Assembly (NCBI RefSeq): GCF_036669915.1 | Contig: NC_089314.1 | Location: 2,676,620 to 2,740,619 of the forward strand | Source of the DNA: Pocillopora verrucosa | Taxonomy: Eukaryota > Cnidaria > Anthozoa > Scleractinia > Pocilloporidae | DNA: 64,000 nucleotides | Direction of reading: 5' to 3' | Shown here: one piece after another, positions 46,964 through 59,336 of the stretch | Layout: each line of letters opens with the position of its first letter | How positions within the stretch are numbered: position 1 is the first letter of the stretch | Position numbers and translations under genes: made by a program | Notes under the pieces: model-generated | What the model saw: the letters and a program-made list of their open reading frames with translations, nothing else | The model's database searches: none | Told to the model about the DNA's origin: nothing

Positions 46964-47301
46964 AATAAGAGAGATGGTAAGTTTTGAGCTCGATGAAGAA
47001 ATTAAGAAATTTTTTTTTTCGTCTTGTTACGAGTGTGGGAAAGAAAAAATTCTGAGTCCCTGTGAAGTATCGAACCTCAGACCTTCGGATTCCGTGCTCC
47101 GATGCTCTACCACTGAGCCATAGAGACTCCACGGTGAGCGAGGTGTATTACGAAGTTTAAATGACACGCGTCCTGCTACTGCTATGATCAGTAATGTCGA
47201 TAGCGTAATGTTTGTAGAAAGAGTCCCACGCTCGTGACAAGACGGAAAAAACATCTTTCTTTATTTCTTTACCGAGCTCAAAACTTATCATCTCTCTTAT
47301 T
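46964..47301 (-). mobile_element. TIR element with internal tRNA-like promoter, copy 2 (most complete)
   Basis: 338 bases bounded by inverted repeats of about 75-78 bp: left from aataagagagatggtaag, right ending ttatcatctctcttatt. The middle, on the minus strand, holds a tRNA-like stretch with A box tggctcagtgg (47110-47120) and B box ggttcgatact (47066-47076), followed by a partly paired end. No protein frame. It could be a MITE that captured a tRNA-derived SINE, or a Pol III-driven TIR element. Confidence 0.7.
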
Positions 47302-48000
47302 TCTATCTATAATTTGAATTTATAAAGGAGTCAAGTTTCTAAAGAAACTGTGGCGCTACGTCGGTGGGAGAGTATAACAGGGTAATTTAGTATTATTAAC
47401 GAGTTGATAACGTAAATTGGCCGCCATAAAGAGTTTCAAATCTGACGTTTCAAGCAGTAGCCCGATACGTCAGGGTAGAGGGCAGAGTCAGGGCAGAGTC
47501 AGGACAGAGGAGCACGGCAAGTCGGGATGTCAATTGCCAGAACTACGCTCCGATTTAATGCTACTTGTAAGGTCATTCAAAGATAATGAAAGCGTATTGC
47601 GTCAAGTGCAATATTCTGCTCCGTGGCGTTCCTCTTCTCCTCGCTGTTTCAAGACGGGTCATGTATTGCGTCGCGTATGGTCACGTTTCCTATCTTTTTT
47701 TTGCAACTTCTACGAACCGAAATTAGTTGTACCTGCGAATAAAAAACAAGTTCTTCATCGAAGCTAAAATTGAAAAACAAAAACAAAAACAAAAAAACAC
47801 AAGATACGAAGATATCGAAAAGCACGAAATAGTAACTAAATACCCAGGTTATTGAACCAGAACGAGTAAACTGAACGCATGATAAAGATTATCATTATCC
47901 AACTGCACAAAGTAGATTACAAATACCGGGCGAATTGAATACAGATATCCTGCCATATTGTACAGTTGTTAGGACACTTGGTTATCTTGTACTGTAAAAC
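47302..48000. other. Repeat-derived sequence
   Basis: 47302-47510 matches 26111-26352, including a short version of the 11-bp minisatellite. A 116-codon plus-strand frame at 47417-47767 starts at a TTG and crosses the minisatellite; it is not conserved in U3a. An (AAAAAC)n-like run lies near 47775. Confidence 0.5.
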
Positions 48001-48185
48001 AACCTGTTTAATCAGTCGGCTGCGCGCGTTATGTTATAAAATAATTGGTTCATGCTTTAAGCTATGCAACTTGAGAAGTTTGAAGAGCACTCATAAAGCA
48101 AGAGTTAAAACTCTTACGCTTCTCTCATGCTCTCTAAACTTTCGTGTGCATCCATTTGGCGATTAGCGAAGCATGGTTCTTGTCA
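48001..48185. mobile_element. Foldback MITE-like element
   Basis: Imperfect arms 48076-48106 and 48109-48141 around a two-base centre (agagtt aa aactct). The outer sequence (gcgcgttatgttataaaataattgg) and the right flank look like a short dispersed element also seen in part at 38100. Confidence 0.5.
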
Positions 48186-50611
48186 GTTCGTTTACCATTA
48201 GAAACGTGGAAAGTTTCCCCGTAAAAACATCGTTTAAGGTTATAAGGTCGTCACAATACTTTTTCTGCGCCTCAATCAACTTATAATTGCTTTAATGCTA
48301 AACGAAATCATGAAGTAATCTTTGCCCAAATTCAGGTATGAATATGCATATGAATATACTCATTATTATTATTATCGTAATAATAATGATCATTATTAAT
48401 AATATTTTTATTTTAAAAAAAAATTATTTCAAGTGCTAAAATCTACAATGGAAGTTATAATTCTATATTTTTTACATATGTCGATAAAAATAAAATTTCA
48501 GATATAAATAAAAAACATTTTTGCTATGGAAAAAAAACCAAACATATTTATTATTATTGGAATAATGTTGTTATAATAATAATAGTAATAGCATTTTTAG
48601 GTTATTACTATTATCATTATCAAAATTAATATTATCATTATCGTTGCTGTTATAATTATTTTTCTTTGAAATAAGTTTTTTTTTTAGCGTTGAGGGGCAA
48701 TTTGGCCGAAACGAAGATCTTAATCAAGTGTGGAGACTTTTGTGTTAATAGAATTATAAACATTAATGTTACAAATTCTGTGAGGAAGCTAGATAGGCGT
48801 TATAGAAAGCCTTCCATAACCCGGCTTCCTTCTTTCTCATCTACCTAGCACAATCATAAATGAATGCACATCCGGTTCGCAGTTATTATACTTCTAACTC
48901 ATAATCTGAGTGTAATATGTCTCAAATGACAACGTCGAATTTAAGGGGAGCTACATGAAACTACAATACAGCAGTCGTATTTGAAGATCTCATGCTCCAA
49001 GTTAAATCAACACAAATGCAAATGGCCCAAAAACATCATCGACAATGGCTGCAAAGCAGACAAGAACATTGAAGAAACCTGATCCATAAAATTATTTTGC
49101 CAGTCAAGAAGTCGGCAATGGCTTAAGCATCACGTGGGTTAATTAAGAACAGTTTTTAGAAAATTTTAATTCAGTTTGCTACACGCATAGTGGATTTTAG
49201 GCCATCCAATTGAAACTGATCGTTGCAGTTTGGATAAACGTTGATTATGACAGTCTCATTGAAGTAATTATTCCGATTTGTTTTAAGTCTTAATTTTACT
49301 TTCGTTTCGTTACCAGCTGCTCGGTTTATTTGGAGTCATCGCCAGAAAAACCTTCTTATCACAAGTATGATGATATTTTCTATCATAAATACTTCTAAGG
49401 CTATTGAATATATTTCCTTGTGAGTGTTGCCATAGAGGATTAAGAAAATCTTCTTGAGCACGCGTTCTTTGAAAAGCTGGAGTTAATTGTACTTGATATT
49501 CGTTAATTGTACTTGATATTCGGCTTTAAAGTTACATTTTAAAACACATTCATTTGCCATTCAGCATGCATTTACGACTCCTATCGAATCTTTCCTCTGA
49601 CCAAAAGACCTAATCGACACAACTCCACAGTCTCTCGAGTGAGAAACCTTCCCCATTTGTTTTCTGAAATTAATATTCCTATTTCGATGATTTAGATGAT
49701 TGCGAGTTGCGAAGTATTTCGAACAATGCGAGAAATGTCCACCCGTTTTATGGAAAATTTATTGCTCCATCATTACTTCATTTTCTTGCATTTTCACCCT
49801 CAGTTTTCGAAACACCTTACATGCTCAGCCTTGTTTGAGTCAATCGAATCAATCCCATAATGCCCGTGCGGAAAAAGAAAACAACCTAATCGAAACAATA
49901 TAAATGTTCGCTACGACTGTCAAAAAATATCCTTCGCTTTCAAGTTATTTGCTTGAAAATTCAAAGCCATAAGAAAAAGGAAAAAGATTTGGATCGTTCA
50001 TCGCGGCCATTTTCAGGCTCCGATTTTTTCTCGTGTATTTAGCGATTCTTTAAGGTAGAAACAAGGCATATGTTATGGTAAAATGGCGTAATAAGGGAGT
50101 GTTCTAAAACATGTAGCCGAGAGTTGAATAAGTCTTCGGGTTCGGCTCAAGCTCAAGACAATCAGCCGAAAGCAAGTATCTTAAAGACATTTGGTATACA
50201 GTCTGAATGACACTCCCTGCATAAGTTAGCTTTACTTTCTTCTTGGAAAATAAATTTTGCATAACATCGCGATTAAATGAAATTCATAGTATTTTGCCTT
50301 GTGGATGATATCGACTTTAAAAAAAAAGCATATTTGCAGGTGAGCTTCAATTTAAAAAAATTGCAGAAAGAAGTCTAAATATATCAATTCAGATATAGAT
50401 TCCTCAACTGGAATCAAGAGAAACAATTTCCTGCCAGATATTTGTTGGGCAGTACTACCAACTGAGCTACGAAGCAACACATTGGCAGTGAAGCAAACTT
50501 TAACATGATAAATATTAATAAAAAAGAATAAAAATTCACGTAATATAGCTAAAATTTTGCGTTGTTTTGACTCTCCAGCATCATCATATAGGGAAACAGG
50601 ACCCTATTGCC
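48186..50611. other. AT-rich region and C3 upstream, no gene seen
   Basis: 48360-48660 is low-complexity ATT/AAT sequence with a short palindrome (attattattatcgtaataataat, 48365-48387). 49165-49900 matches 26370-27010. A splice acceptor ctctccag at 50571-50578 precedes the C3 start codon by 33 bases. Confidence 0.5.
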
Positions 50612-51402
50612 ATGGATTTCAAAGCTTGGAATATGTTCTGGAGATTATATTTTGGATTCTTTGCAACTTTGACCATGACGGGAAATATTCTCATCATCTG
50701 GATTTTTCTTAAGCTGAGACGCCGAAAGCGTTCCTCATTTCTTCTGATACGTTTGGGCCTGGCAGATTTACTGGTTGGAGGGCTGACCATTCCTCTTTTC
50801 ATAGGAACATATGAATCAGCTTCAATAACAACATGGCGTGTTTTCAACTGTGTTGACATGTCTACAAGTATATCGTCCATTTATACACTTGCTGTTATTT
50901 CCGTGGAGAGAATGTTCGCCATCGGTTGGCCTCTTCGTTACAGAACTACAAACTTTCGCGTTTATATCTGTGCTATTGCTCTACCGTGGATTATAGCAGC
51001 AATACTCACTATAACAGTTTTCGTTAATGCAAACTTCAACTCCATTACAAGATACAGCGTAATCTGCCCTATAGTTTTGTTTCCTGCAACACCTCTATTA
51101 GTTATGTGTGTAGCGTATTATGTTATTTGGAGGAAACAAAAATCACCAATATGTAACCATAAGAAATGTCATCAGAGAGGCCAAATTAGCAAACACATTA
51201 TTTTTGATTACAGGAGCTTCTGTTTTCACCTTACTTCCATTCTAGATTCTGAACCTGTTGGTATATTTGCAAATAACTGCAAACTTTTCTCATCTGCAAC
51301 CGACGGTACTCGTCATCAGGGTTTTACAATATAGCAATTCGTTCGTGAACGTAATTATTTATCCATTAAGAATTCTAGAATTTAAAAACTGCCTGCTACA
51401 CT
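50612..51402 (+). pseudogene. Type C class A GPCR, C3 (frame broken in TM5-TM6)
   Basis: The ATG at 50612 sits in a good context (tgccatgg) and follows an acceptor at 50578. Readable receptor: TM1 with TGN (N25), TM2 GLADLLVGG (D52), D82 at 3.32, ERM at 99-101 in place of DRY, WPLRYRT loop, TM4 and TM5 (P161). No cysteine at 3.25. Near 51160 an indel shifts the frame; the continuing frame (NVIREAKLANTLFLITGASV) has a TAG at 51243-51245 within TM6 and then runs on to NVIIYPLRI, the NPxxY-like end of TM7. Two lesions make this a recent pseudogene unless they are assembly errors. It is distinct from type A; an amine- or adenosine-receptor-like cnidarian family is likely. Confidence 0.8.
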
Positions 51403-51413
51403 TACTTCGTTCA

Positions 51414-53415
51414 TGATTACTTTTTTCGCAATGCTTTAAAAATAGAAGTAAAATAATCTAATTTAGTCGGATTGCGTCATTAACGAATATTTTCTCGATC
51501 TCTTTTGCTGGTGAGATGCCTTTGCTTTTTAACCCTTCAAAGAGACCTAAATATTGGTAGTAAATTTCTTAACTTCTTTGTTTACCACATAGGTATCTTT
51601 ATTTTAGGGAATTTTGAGACATGCCCGAAACATTCTCCAATTCTGAGTTCCGTTGGATTACCTTTGGCAAAAAGGTCCCTCCATTCATATTTACGTCGTA
51701 TAACATATAATTACTTGGAAAGGCACCAATTTATTACCAAGCTCAACAAAACATGCACTCCACATTCCATTTGTTCGTTATGTTCTTAGCTTAACACGGG
51801 GAAAACCCACAGAAAGTGAAATGTTTTAAACTAGATGGCCCAAATTATATCTCCCTATGTTTTACACCTCGTGCTCGCTTGAATAATGTAAATTTCACAG
51901 GACGCCATGGTATGAACTGTATATAATTTTATCAATTTTTACATACTCTTGAGCTATATATATATATTAATATTGGCATATGCATAACTCACATTATATC
52001 TTGTTTTGTATTTTTAGTTTATCGAGTGTTTTTAACATAAGCCCTGGCTCGGAAGATTGTGCATGCATTTCTACGTCTTCGACATTAAATATCTCATTCT
52101 ATTCTATTCTATTACTTTGTTCAATTAACAAGAATAATGGAATGTTTGTTTTACATGTTGCCATTTATCAATTCCACTCGTTATTTTGCTTTTTCTCACC
52201 GCGAGATATTTTTCATTTCGGGAGAAACTTCGTATGTCATTCAGCCAAAGCTTGTTGCCGTTAACAGATGTTCCTCCTTTCAAATTCAGCTCGGCAAATA
52301 GAATTCTAATTTTCAGGCTAGCTTAGATCTCTCTGTTTCTAAAAAGTATGAAGGATAGACGTGTTTTTATTGAGTCGCAATTCGACAAGATTCAATCAGA
52401 AAATGAGGTTTTAGCCCCTTCGCTCTTAAACTAAATTTAGAAGGGAATTTGACAGCGATTATTCGATATTACGGAAGTCCATTGAAATCCAGTATCACAG
52501 CTAAAGTTCTGATCGTGATTGATAATAGATGATTCGTTGCCCGTGGCAAATGTACGTAAGCGGAAGTTGGTAACCAAAGCACAAACGGAATAAACAGAAG
52601 CAATATAATTCGCATCCCTAACAAACACATCTTCTTGAGTGATCTTATAAATCTTGTTGACTCAACGGAAGCTAAGTTATCGATATCATTTGCTGGTAGC
52701 ATTCCTTCACGTCTAACTGGTTCGAGAGACCTGAAACGGTTTGTATGATTTTCTTAGCTTTCGTGCCTCTTATAAGATTACATCTTTTCGCTTTCATGCC
52801 TTCATACATATTTGAATCACTCCCTGCATTAATAATCAAATCTTAAAACATATCTCATTCGGTTACCAACATCCATCATCAAAAAGTGCATACTGCGTTC
52901 CCATTTGTTTCGCGATATGTCCATAGCACGACGTTACCAAGGCTATAGGAAGTAAGTGGCAAATAACTGCAGCTCATAACAGAGGAAAAAGATACAAAGA
53001 GAACCGTAGTACAAAGTTCCAATGAAATTGACATGAATATTGGGATCCTTGTTTTACCTACTAGACAAATGATTCATTCTACCCTCTTTGGTCGCTATAA
53101 TATATTTCGTTGTAAACAGATATTCTTCCCTTAAAATTCAGCACTGTAATTTCCAATTGTATCCTCAAGCTTAAGCTCTCTTTTTCTTAACTGTATAATG
53201 GATAGGTGTATATTTCCAAGAGTCGCAATTCGACCAGACTTGTGAAACAGAGAACAGAGAATAGTTGCTGCGACTAAAGCTTAAATAAATCTTGTTTAGA
53301 AGAGTAAATTCTGGCTTTCCCACGGGGTCGTTAATAATATAAGAGTAATTGAGGAGACTTCCTAGAATAACTTTAGGGTTTCTTTAATTCTCCTCACAAC
53401 TGATATTATACTTTG
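51414..53415. other. Noncoding region nearly identical to 27665-29682
   Basis: Few substitutions and a shorter AT repeat separate the two. Contains the same small minus-strand frame (52469-52702). No gene otherwise. Confidence 0.6.
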
Positions 53416-53700
53416 ATCGGATGCTGTTGTACCTGGCTGCAGGCTTTTTGTGTTGCAGGATACCAATGCGGGCACTTATACTCTGGTTTCGATTTTCCTT
53501 TGAAACCTGCCTAAGAATTGCAGCTTTGTTAGCAACTTTCCTCTGCTAATGGCGCATATCGAAAGCAATTTCAGAACCTGCTTTGTTGTCACCGTGAAAA
53601 GGCAAGAGATCTGCGAAATGTTGCTGCCTTAATTAATGAAAAGAAAATTGCAAAACATGAAGGCGAAGCGAACGTAGAAGTCTTGCAGATTTTCAAAGTT
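53416..53700 (+). pseudogene. Type B GPCR fragment (TM6 to tail), U4
   Basis: Homologue of 29683-29975 with the same start point and the same lost NPxxY segment. Own changes: TGC-AGG in place of the TM6 tryptophan codon (cwip becomes cri-like), and aaaacatgaaggcg in the tail. Confidence 0.85.
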
Positions 53701-56257
53701 TCTGATATAACATCCTACCGCTAAAAGTAGCAGGGAACGTAACTTGTGTAATGCTTCGCAGTAATATTCATGATATTTCCCGCTATAATTGTCGAATTAG
53801 TACAAACATACCAGAATACAGTAAGTTGGTAAAGTATATTCCTCAGTCGTACGCCAGATCTCTTTAAAGGAAAATTTTTAATCATATATACACTAGAACA
53901 GAACTGGAAACACCAACACCTTTCCTTCCCATAGGAAAAAAAACAGAACCGGGTAATTTCTACGTATAGGAAAATTTACGAATGCGCGCCTTTGATTAAG
54001 ACCCCATTCACACTAGCAAAAATGTTAAATTAAACGGGATTTAGCATGATGAAATTAAGAAACGGACAACTGAAAAACTGAACTTTCAATAATATTTAAT
54101 TTATCGCTGACTTGTAATTCATTGTGCTAAACTTGAAGTCGACAAATGTTGATTTAAGAAGCTTCTATATAGAAAAGAATTTAAATCATGTTTAACAAAA
54201 CAGTTTAAAATATAGATATTTAAGATTTGTTGTGAATGGGGTATTAGATGCATGAGAATGAAATGATGACGCAGTAGGCGAATTACAAAATTTGACGCAA
54301 ACCTGCATTCCAAATATGCTTCCTCCTAAATAAACTCACAATCATGAGAATGAATAAACGGCTCCTCAAAAATCATTGTTACTAATCTATTCATGATTTC
54401 CTATTAGCAATTAAAATTTAAAGTGCTACATTAAAACCTCAAGCATCTTTTTTAATCGTTGGGTGGCAACGGCTTTAAACTCTTAGCCCCTATCCATCGG
54501 ATAGTGAGGTTCTACGAGCAGGTAAATATATTAAAAAAGGGAAAAATTTCCACATGTAAAAAGTAATTTGACATAAATAAAAGGTTAAGTTGCACTTTAC
54601 CAGCCTCAAAAGGTGTTATTAATCTTAAGGCGTCCATTTTTAGGACAGCTACGCGAAGGAAACCTTTGTGAGTCCCGCAAGGATCGTCGGCTATCAGAAA
54701 ATTTAAAATCAATTCAGTCATGATTCAGAAAAAAAAATTAATCCTTTCACGCACACAGGAAAATGTTGATATTATGACGAGCCGCCTTACCCGGGACATT
54801 TTTATAACAAAAGACGCTATTTGAGATGGCATGTTGCCGCTCCTACTTGTTTTGTCTAAGTGTGAGCTTGGGTCTTGAAATAAATTTATCTCATGAACTT
54901 TTCTTTACCTAGGGACATTTTTATAACGAAGGACGCTATTTAAGACGGTACGTTGCTGCTTCCATCGAGTGAGATTGTGTCTTGAACTAATTTTATCTCA
55001 TGAAAAAAAATTATGTAAATCCGCTCTTGTCTCCCCAAACCTGGACAAAATTCGTTTAGTAACGAAGATTGATTGATTACAAAGATCTTTAAGCTGTTCT
55101 TTACATTGTCAGGCTTGATAGGTGTGGTGTCCAAACAAGCAAATTTATAACATAGCTAGTAAATTTGTCTAATCAAATTCAATTGCGTGAGCTTGCGTCA
55201 TTTTCCTATTGTTAAACAAATTTACGCGCTATGTTACAATCTTTTTTGTGGTTATTCCCGCGCACGCCAGCCTATCGCGTCCCATTTAAGTAAAAACATA
55301 CTTTTCGAAATATTCAAAAGTTATTCATGGACATACGATAAAATGCTTATTGACTGAGTCAAGTCATACCTAATCCCAATTTACACATATGAAGTTGCCG
55401 CTTTTTCCGGTTAGAAATCTTTGTTAAACACCGCAGTTTATATGATAGTTTGCATTTATCAGTCGGACCAGCTGAATTTTCACAACTTCAGTGTTTTTCT
55501 AGCAAAAAAAAACTTTTCTCAAGAGCTTTGGGGCTATGCCGAATAATAGACAATTCATTCTTTGCTAATGCCTCGCCTTTCAACTTACCACCTGCTACAA
55601 CTTGCACGTGACCATAGGCCAGATATGTAACTAATAAAAATGTTGATTAAAATTCGCAATCAAGCTTAAGCAAGAAAAGAGTTATTTTCTGGGGTTATCT
55701 TTCAATGAAAAAGACGAAGTATTTCGAAAACGGCAAACTTATATGCACTTCAGCAGAATAAAAAAATACCTATTTTTTTATTGAAATTATCGTTAAACAT
55801 ACAGATGTTTCAGTCTTTAATGCATTTGTTTAGGCTTTCGTTCAGCAATTGTGTGTCTTGCAGACGTCACTATGAGGAAGTTAAAAATACATCAAACGCT
55901 CTTGGCCCTTCCGCTGTTACCTTAAAAATGGTCATAGGCATAAAAAGGCCTTTCTTACTCTGAAAGTTTATAGAAAATGAACAGAAATTGTGGTATTTAA
56001 AAGGAAAAAGGCATTTTGCACTAAGAAGAACCTCAGTTTGGATGAGGTAATCGTCAAATCGTCAACAATCGTCAAATTTTCCTGTGGAATTAAGGTTAGT
56101 TAGAGATAATATCTCTAATAATCCAATTTTCGCTTTTTAAACCCAATTTTTAACTCTAAAAAAAGTCACGCTCTCAGCACTGTGACAGGTAAAGACTGGT
56201 AGAGTTAGAATACAATAGCTCCAACCTTGCAAGGAAGTTTGACCGCCGTTTAGCTAC
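53701..56257. other. Noncoding spacer, end of U4
   Basis: Collinear with 29976-32700 (without the TTAA insertion), then with 10000-10990 of U1. No gene seen. Confidence 0.5.
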
Positions 56258-56330
56258 TATAAGTGCTGTACCATATTCTTCTGTGATCTGACTTGTTTTC
56301 GTTGAATCTCAGCGTAAAGTAAAGCTTTCG
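56258..56330 (+). promoter_or_regulatory. Candidate promoter/exon 1 in front of A5
   Basis: Here the TATA core reads TATAAGTG. The Inr-like tctgacttg is kept, as are donor-like sites (agc|gtaaag at 56314, gtaaag at 56319). The predicted intron to the A5 acceptor (59328) is about 3.0 kb. Confidence 0.4.
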
Positions 56331-59300
56331 CTAGGTCTAATTAGAATTATCAGTGAATGCTTAAACTGGCAAAAACTTTCGCTTAGATCGCGGACAGTAC
56401 ACATAATTGTCACAAACTCCTCGCATAAGAAAATTCGAAATACGCAACTAACTCGCAGCCAACTGTTCCTTGAAGCAAATAAAATGAGAGCTTTAGAGTT
56501 CTTTACTAGCAATTTTGAGAAATTTGGTCGAGCTCTCTGATTCTTAACCTGAGACAAAGTTTAAAACTAACGGCGCCACAGATAAATTCAGCAGCACATT
56601 GGTGACTTTATCAATCAACGAAATAAGATGATTATTTTTATTCAAATATTTTTGGTGTGGGAAACAGGGAGTGACGTAATCTTCTACTTTTCTCAAGTAG
56701 AGAGGTGAAACTCCACGTATACATTCATTTATCAATTGCTCTCGCCATCTTTGCGGAAAGTCATTAAGCAACCCACCATACTTTCTATCCTTTTACCAAA
56801 ATAAAAACCAACTTGAGATGTTTGGAACTGTATTACTGGAAATGTTTGTGAATCACCCGCCTCCTACTTGTAATTAACAACTTTTCGAATATTTTCCCAA
56901 CGTTCCGAGTGGGGTATTATGCTGATAAACCGACAGAAAGTGCGGTTTATTGCGTTTATAAAATAAACTTAAAACAAAACTTATTATGTTTCAATTTTTT
57001 ATGGGTTTACCGATGTAATAAACAATAGGTTTTTGACCAGTCTCGTTTATTTAGAAAGCCTGATAACATAACGGTCTGGGAAATGTTGAAACAAAAACTG
57101 TTTGATGAACGAATGTACTCAGGCTTTAAGCAAAAACGATAATCCACTAGTAGTTGTGTTTTTCAGAACTATTGCAAACAGCTTTTCCCATCACCTGCAG
57201 CTGTCATTTTTTTTGTATAAGATGAGAACAAAAAAAGGCATCGAGTTTGTACGTATTGGAAAATATAAGTATAAAGCAAACTATAAAGGAGTTGTGGTCC
57301 TGCCACAGCGGGGAAAAGCTGACGTTTGACCGGCTTTAGGAACACCTCGCTCGATTCTAAGAATGAACGCTGAAAGTTACATAGATCCTCTACGAAAACA
57401 GTTTTAAGTATGGGAGACTACGACGACTATTCAATAAAAAGATTGCTTTTAACTTCAAACTGATTAAGAAAGCCTTCATTTATCCATGTTTCTATCTATT
57501 CACACTGACTTCAGGATAGACTGAAAACGCAAAAGAGTTTCAGAAATAAAATGACATATCTTGACACTTCCCTTAATGATGCCCCAACCGAAGTCAATAA
57601 ATGATAACCGTTTTATGCATAATTCATCACGTTATTTTTCTTCAGTCAACTTTATTCAGACGTTGTCAAGATATACCTTTTTTAAGCCCATGTGCATTGT
57701 TAAAGATTTGTTGAAAGGAGAATTTTCAAAATTTAGTCAGAAACCTTGCATGGACAGCCTAAGTTTTCGATAGATTTCAATTCAAGCGAAACGCTCAACT
57801 ACTAAAATAATTTATTTAGGCGACATAAGTGTGAAGGAAACCCTACAAGTGATAGTAAATTTAAAACAAATTATATATGCAAATTAACGTCCTCTGTAAC
57901 GGGAAAAATATAAGAATACGGAAAAAATATAAAAGTAATATGAATTGGCGCCTTCAGCTGATATGAACGATCAAGGCTTCGTGAGAAGTAAATGTGGAAA
58001 CAAACTAGTGGAACTTTTCGGCAGACTGGTGTTAACGACAATAATGATAATAATGATAATAGTAACAATGATGAAGAAAACGAGGATTATATATGATTGT
58101 AATCACAAATTAGCAAAACAAAGAAATAGAGAAAGGAGGTTTGATGGCTTACGTTTATCTCCAAATGTTAGCTTGTCATTAATACTGTTTCTAATTTGAA
58201 TAAATAGAAAGAAGTTTCTTGCACCTACGTGAACAAAATACTCATTGTGTGTACTGAGTATATGGATAGCTTATACCTGTGGGAGATTAAAAAAAGTATC
58301 TGTTCATTGCAACAGGAGACGATACAACTGTACAAGGTTACAACTCGAACCGAAATATCAAATAAGTTTATTTTTCCAGTGCGAAATGGCTTACAGGTTG
58401 GACATAGGGAAGACTTGGAAACGCATGCTAAATTACACACCTGCATTTTACTTACAAAATTTAAAAAAAAGGTAGTATGAGCTTCTCTAGCAATAGAGTC
58501 ACTCGATCAGGAACGATTATTGAGCTGATAGAAATGCGCAAGCATTTTACGAGTTACCAGTATGATGTTTTATATACCGTGTATTCTTCACTAGCCGTTA
58601 GAATTGAAGTATAGGGGGCAGTATTCAAAGCAATTATATGTTGCTATAGGTAATCACACGGGTACAATTTGGAATAAATAAGCTTGAGTAAACCTTTTTA
58701 AAGACTGACAAAATTAATTGTGGTTAGCAATTTGTAGTCTTTAAAAAAAATTACTCGAGATAGCTCATCATAATTGTGCAGGAGCAAAAGGGGGGATCAA
58801 GTTCAAAAATACTTTATTCAAACCATGCGTTCGGTCAAAACAACCGCGTACGATCAAAACAATAATATACAATGATATTTAAACACCTTTAAGGCGCAAA
58901 AAGTTCAGAGTCCGGCTAAACAGTTCAAGGAATTGTTCTGTTCAGTTTGTTACTTCTTTGCACCGAGTAAATCACGCAATGAGATTTTAACGCTGCCGTT
59001 AATCTTCATAAGTCTTCACAAACCTCGCTTTTTCCTTGCATGGTATTGGATAAACTTACAATTCGAGAAGACGAGACTTAGTTGGGTCACGCGGTTGAAA
59101 TAAAAAAAGCCAATAAATAAACGAACATATAAATGAATATCTAGATAAATGATCAGAAGTATATTTCGATAGGTCACAAACCCTGAGAGCGAATTAAAGG
59201 CGTGGATGATGTATTTGGCCGGGAAAGGGGAACAACCATTATTTTCACCTTATTAATGTTCATCTCTGTTCATTCATTTGTTTATTCATTTACTCAATTA

Positions 59301-59336
59301 TTTGCTCTTTAATTTCTTTTATTTTCAGAAGGTGCT
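56331..59336 (+). other. Presumed A5 intron
   Basis: Block sequence plus two insertions: 57079-57328 (shared with U4) and 58755-58985 (shared with U3b). The (AAT)-rich segment is near 58040. Ends in the acceptor AG at 59327-59328. Confidence 0.5.

Larger units (their letters stand above)
39508..56595. repeat. Array block U4 (A4 pseudogene, type C cluster, B remnant)
   Basis: The 5' part (39508-44345) follows the usual block order with the mosaic A4 pseudogene. At about 44350 it leaves the block and enters about 7 kb found nowhere else here in full, with three broken type C GPCR copies and a TIR element. From 51414 to about 55190 it is nearly identical to U3a 27665-32700, apart from the U3a-only TTAA insertion. 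Confidence 0.75.

Noticed and set aside
47066..47120. Functional tRNA gene
   Set aside because: Only the A and B boxes are tRNA-like; arms and acceptor stem do not form a full cloverleaf and the unit lies inside inverted repeats.
47417..47767. 116-codon plus-strand frame
   Set aside because: Starts at a TTG, spans a minisatellite and dispersed repeat, and is not kept in the U3a homologue.
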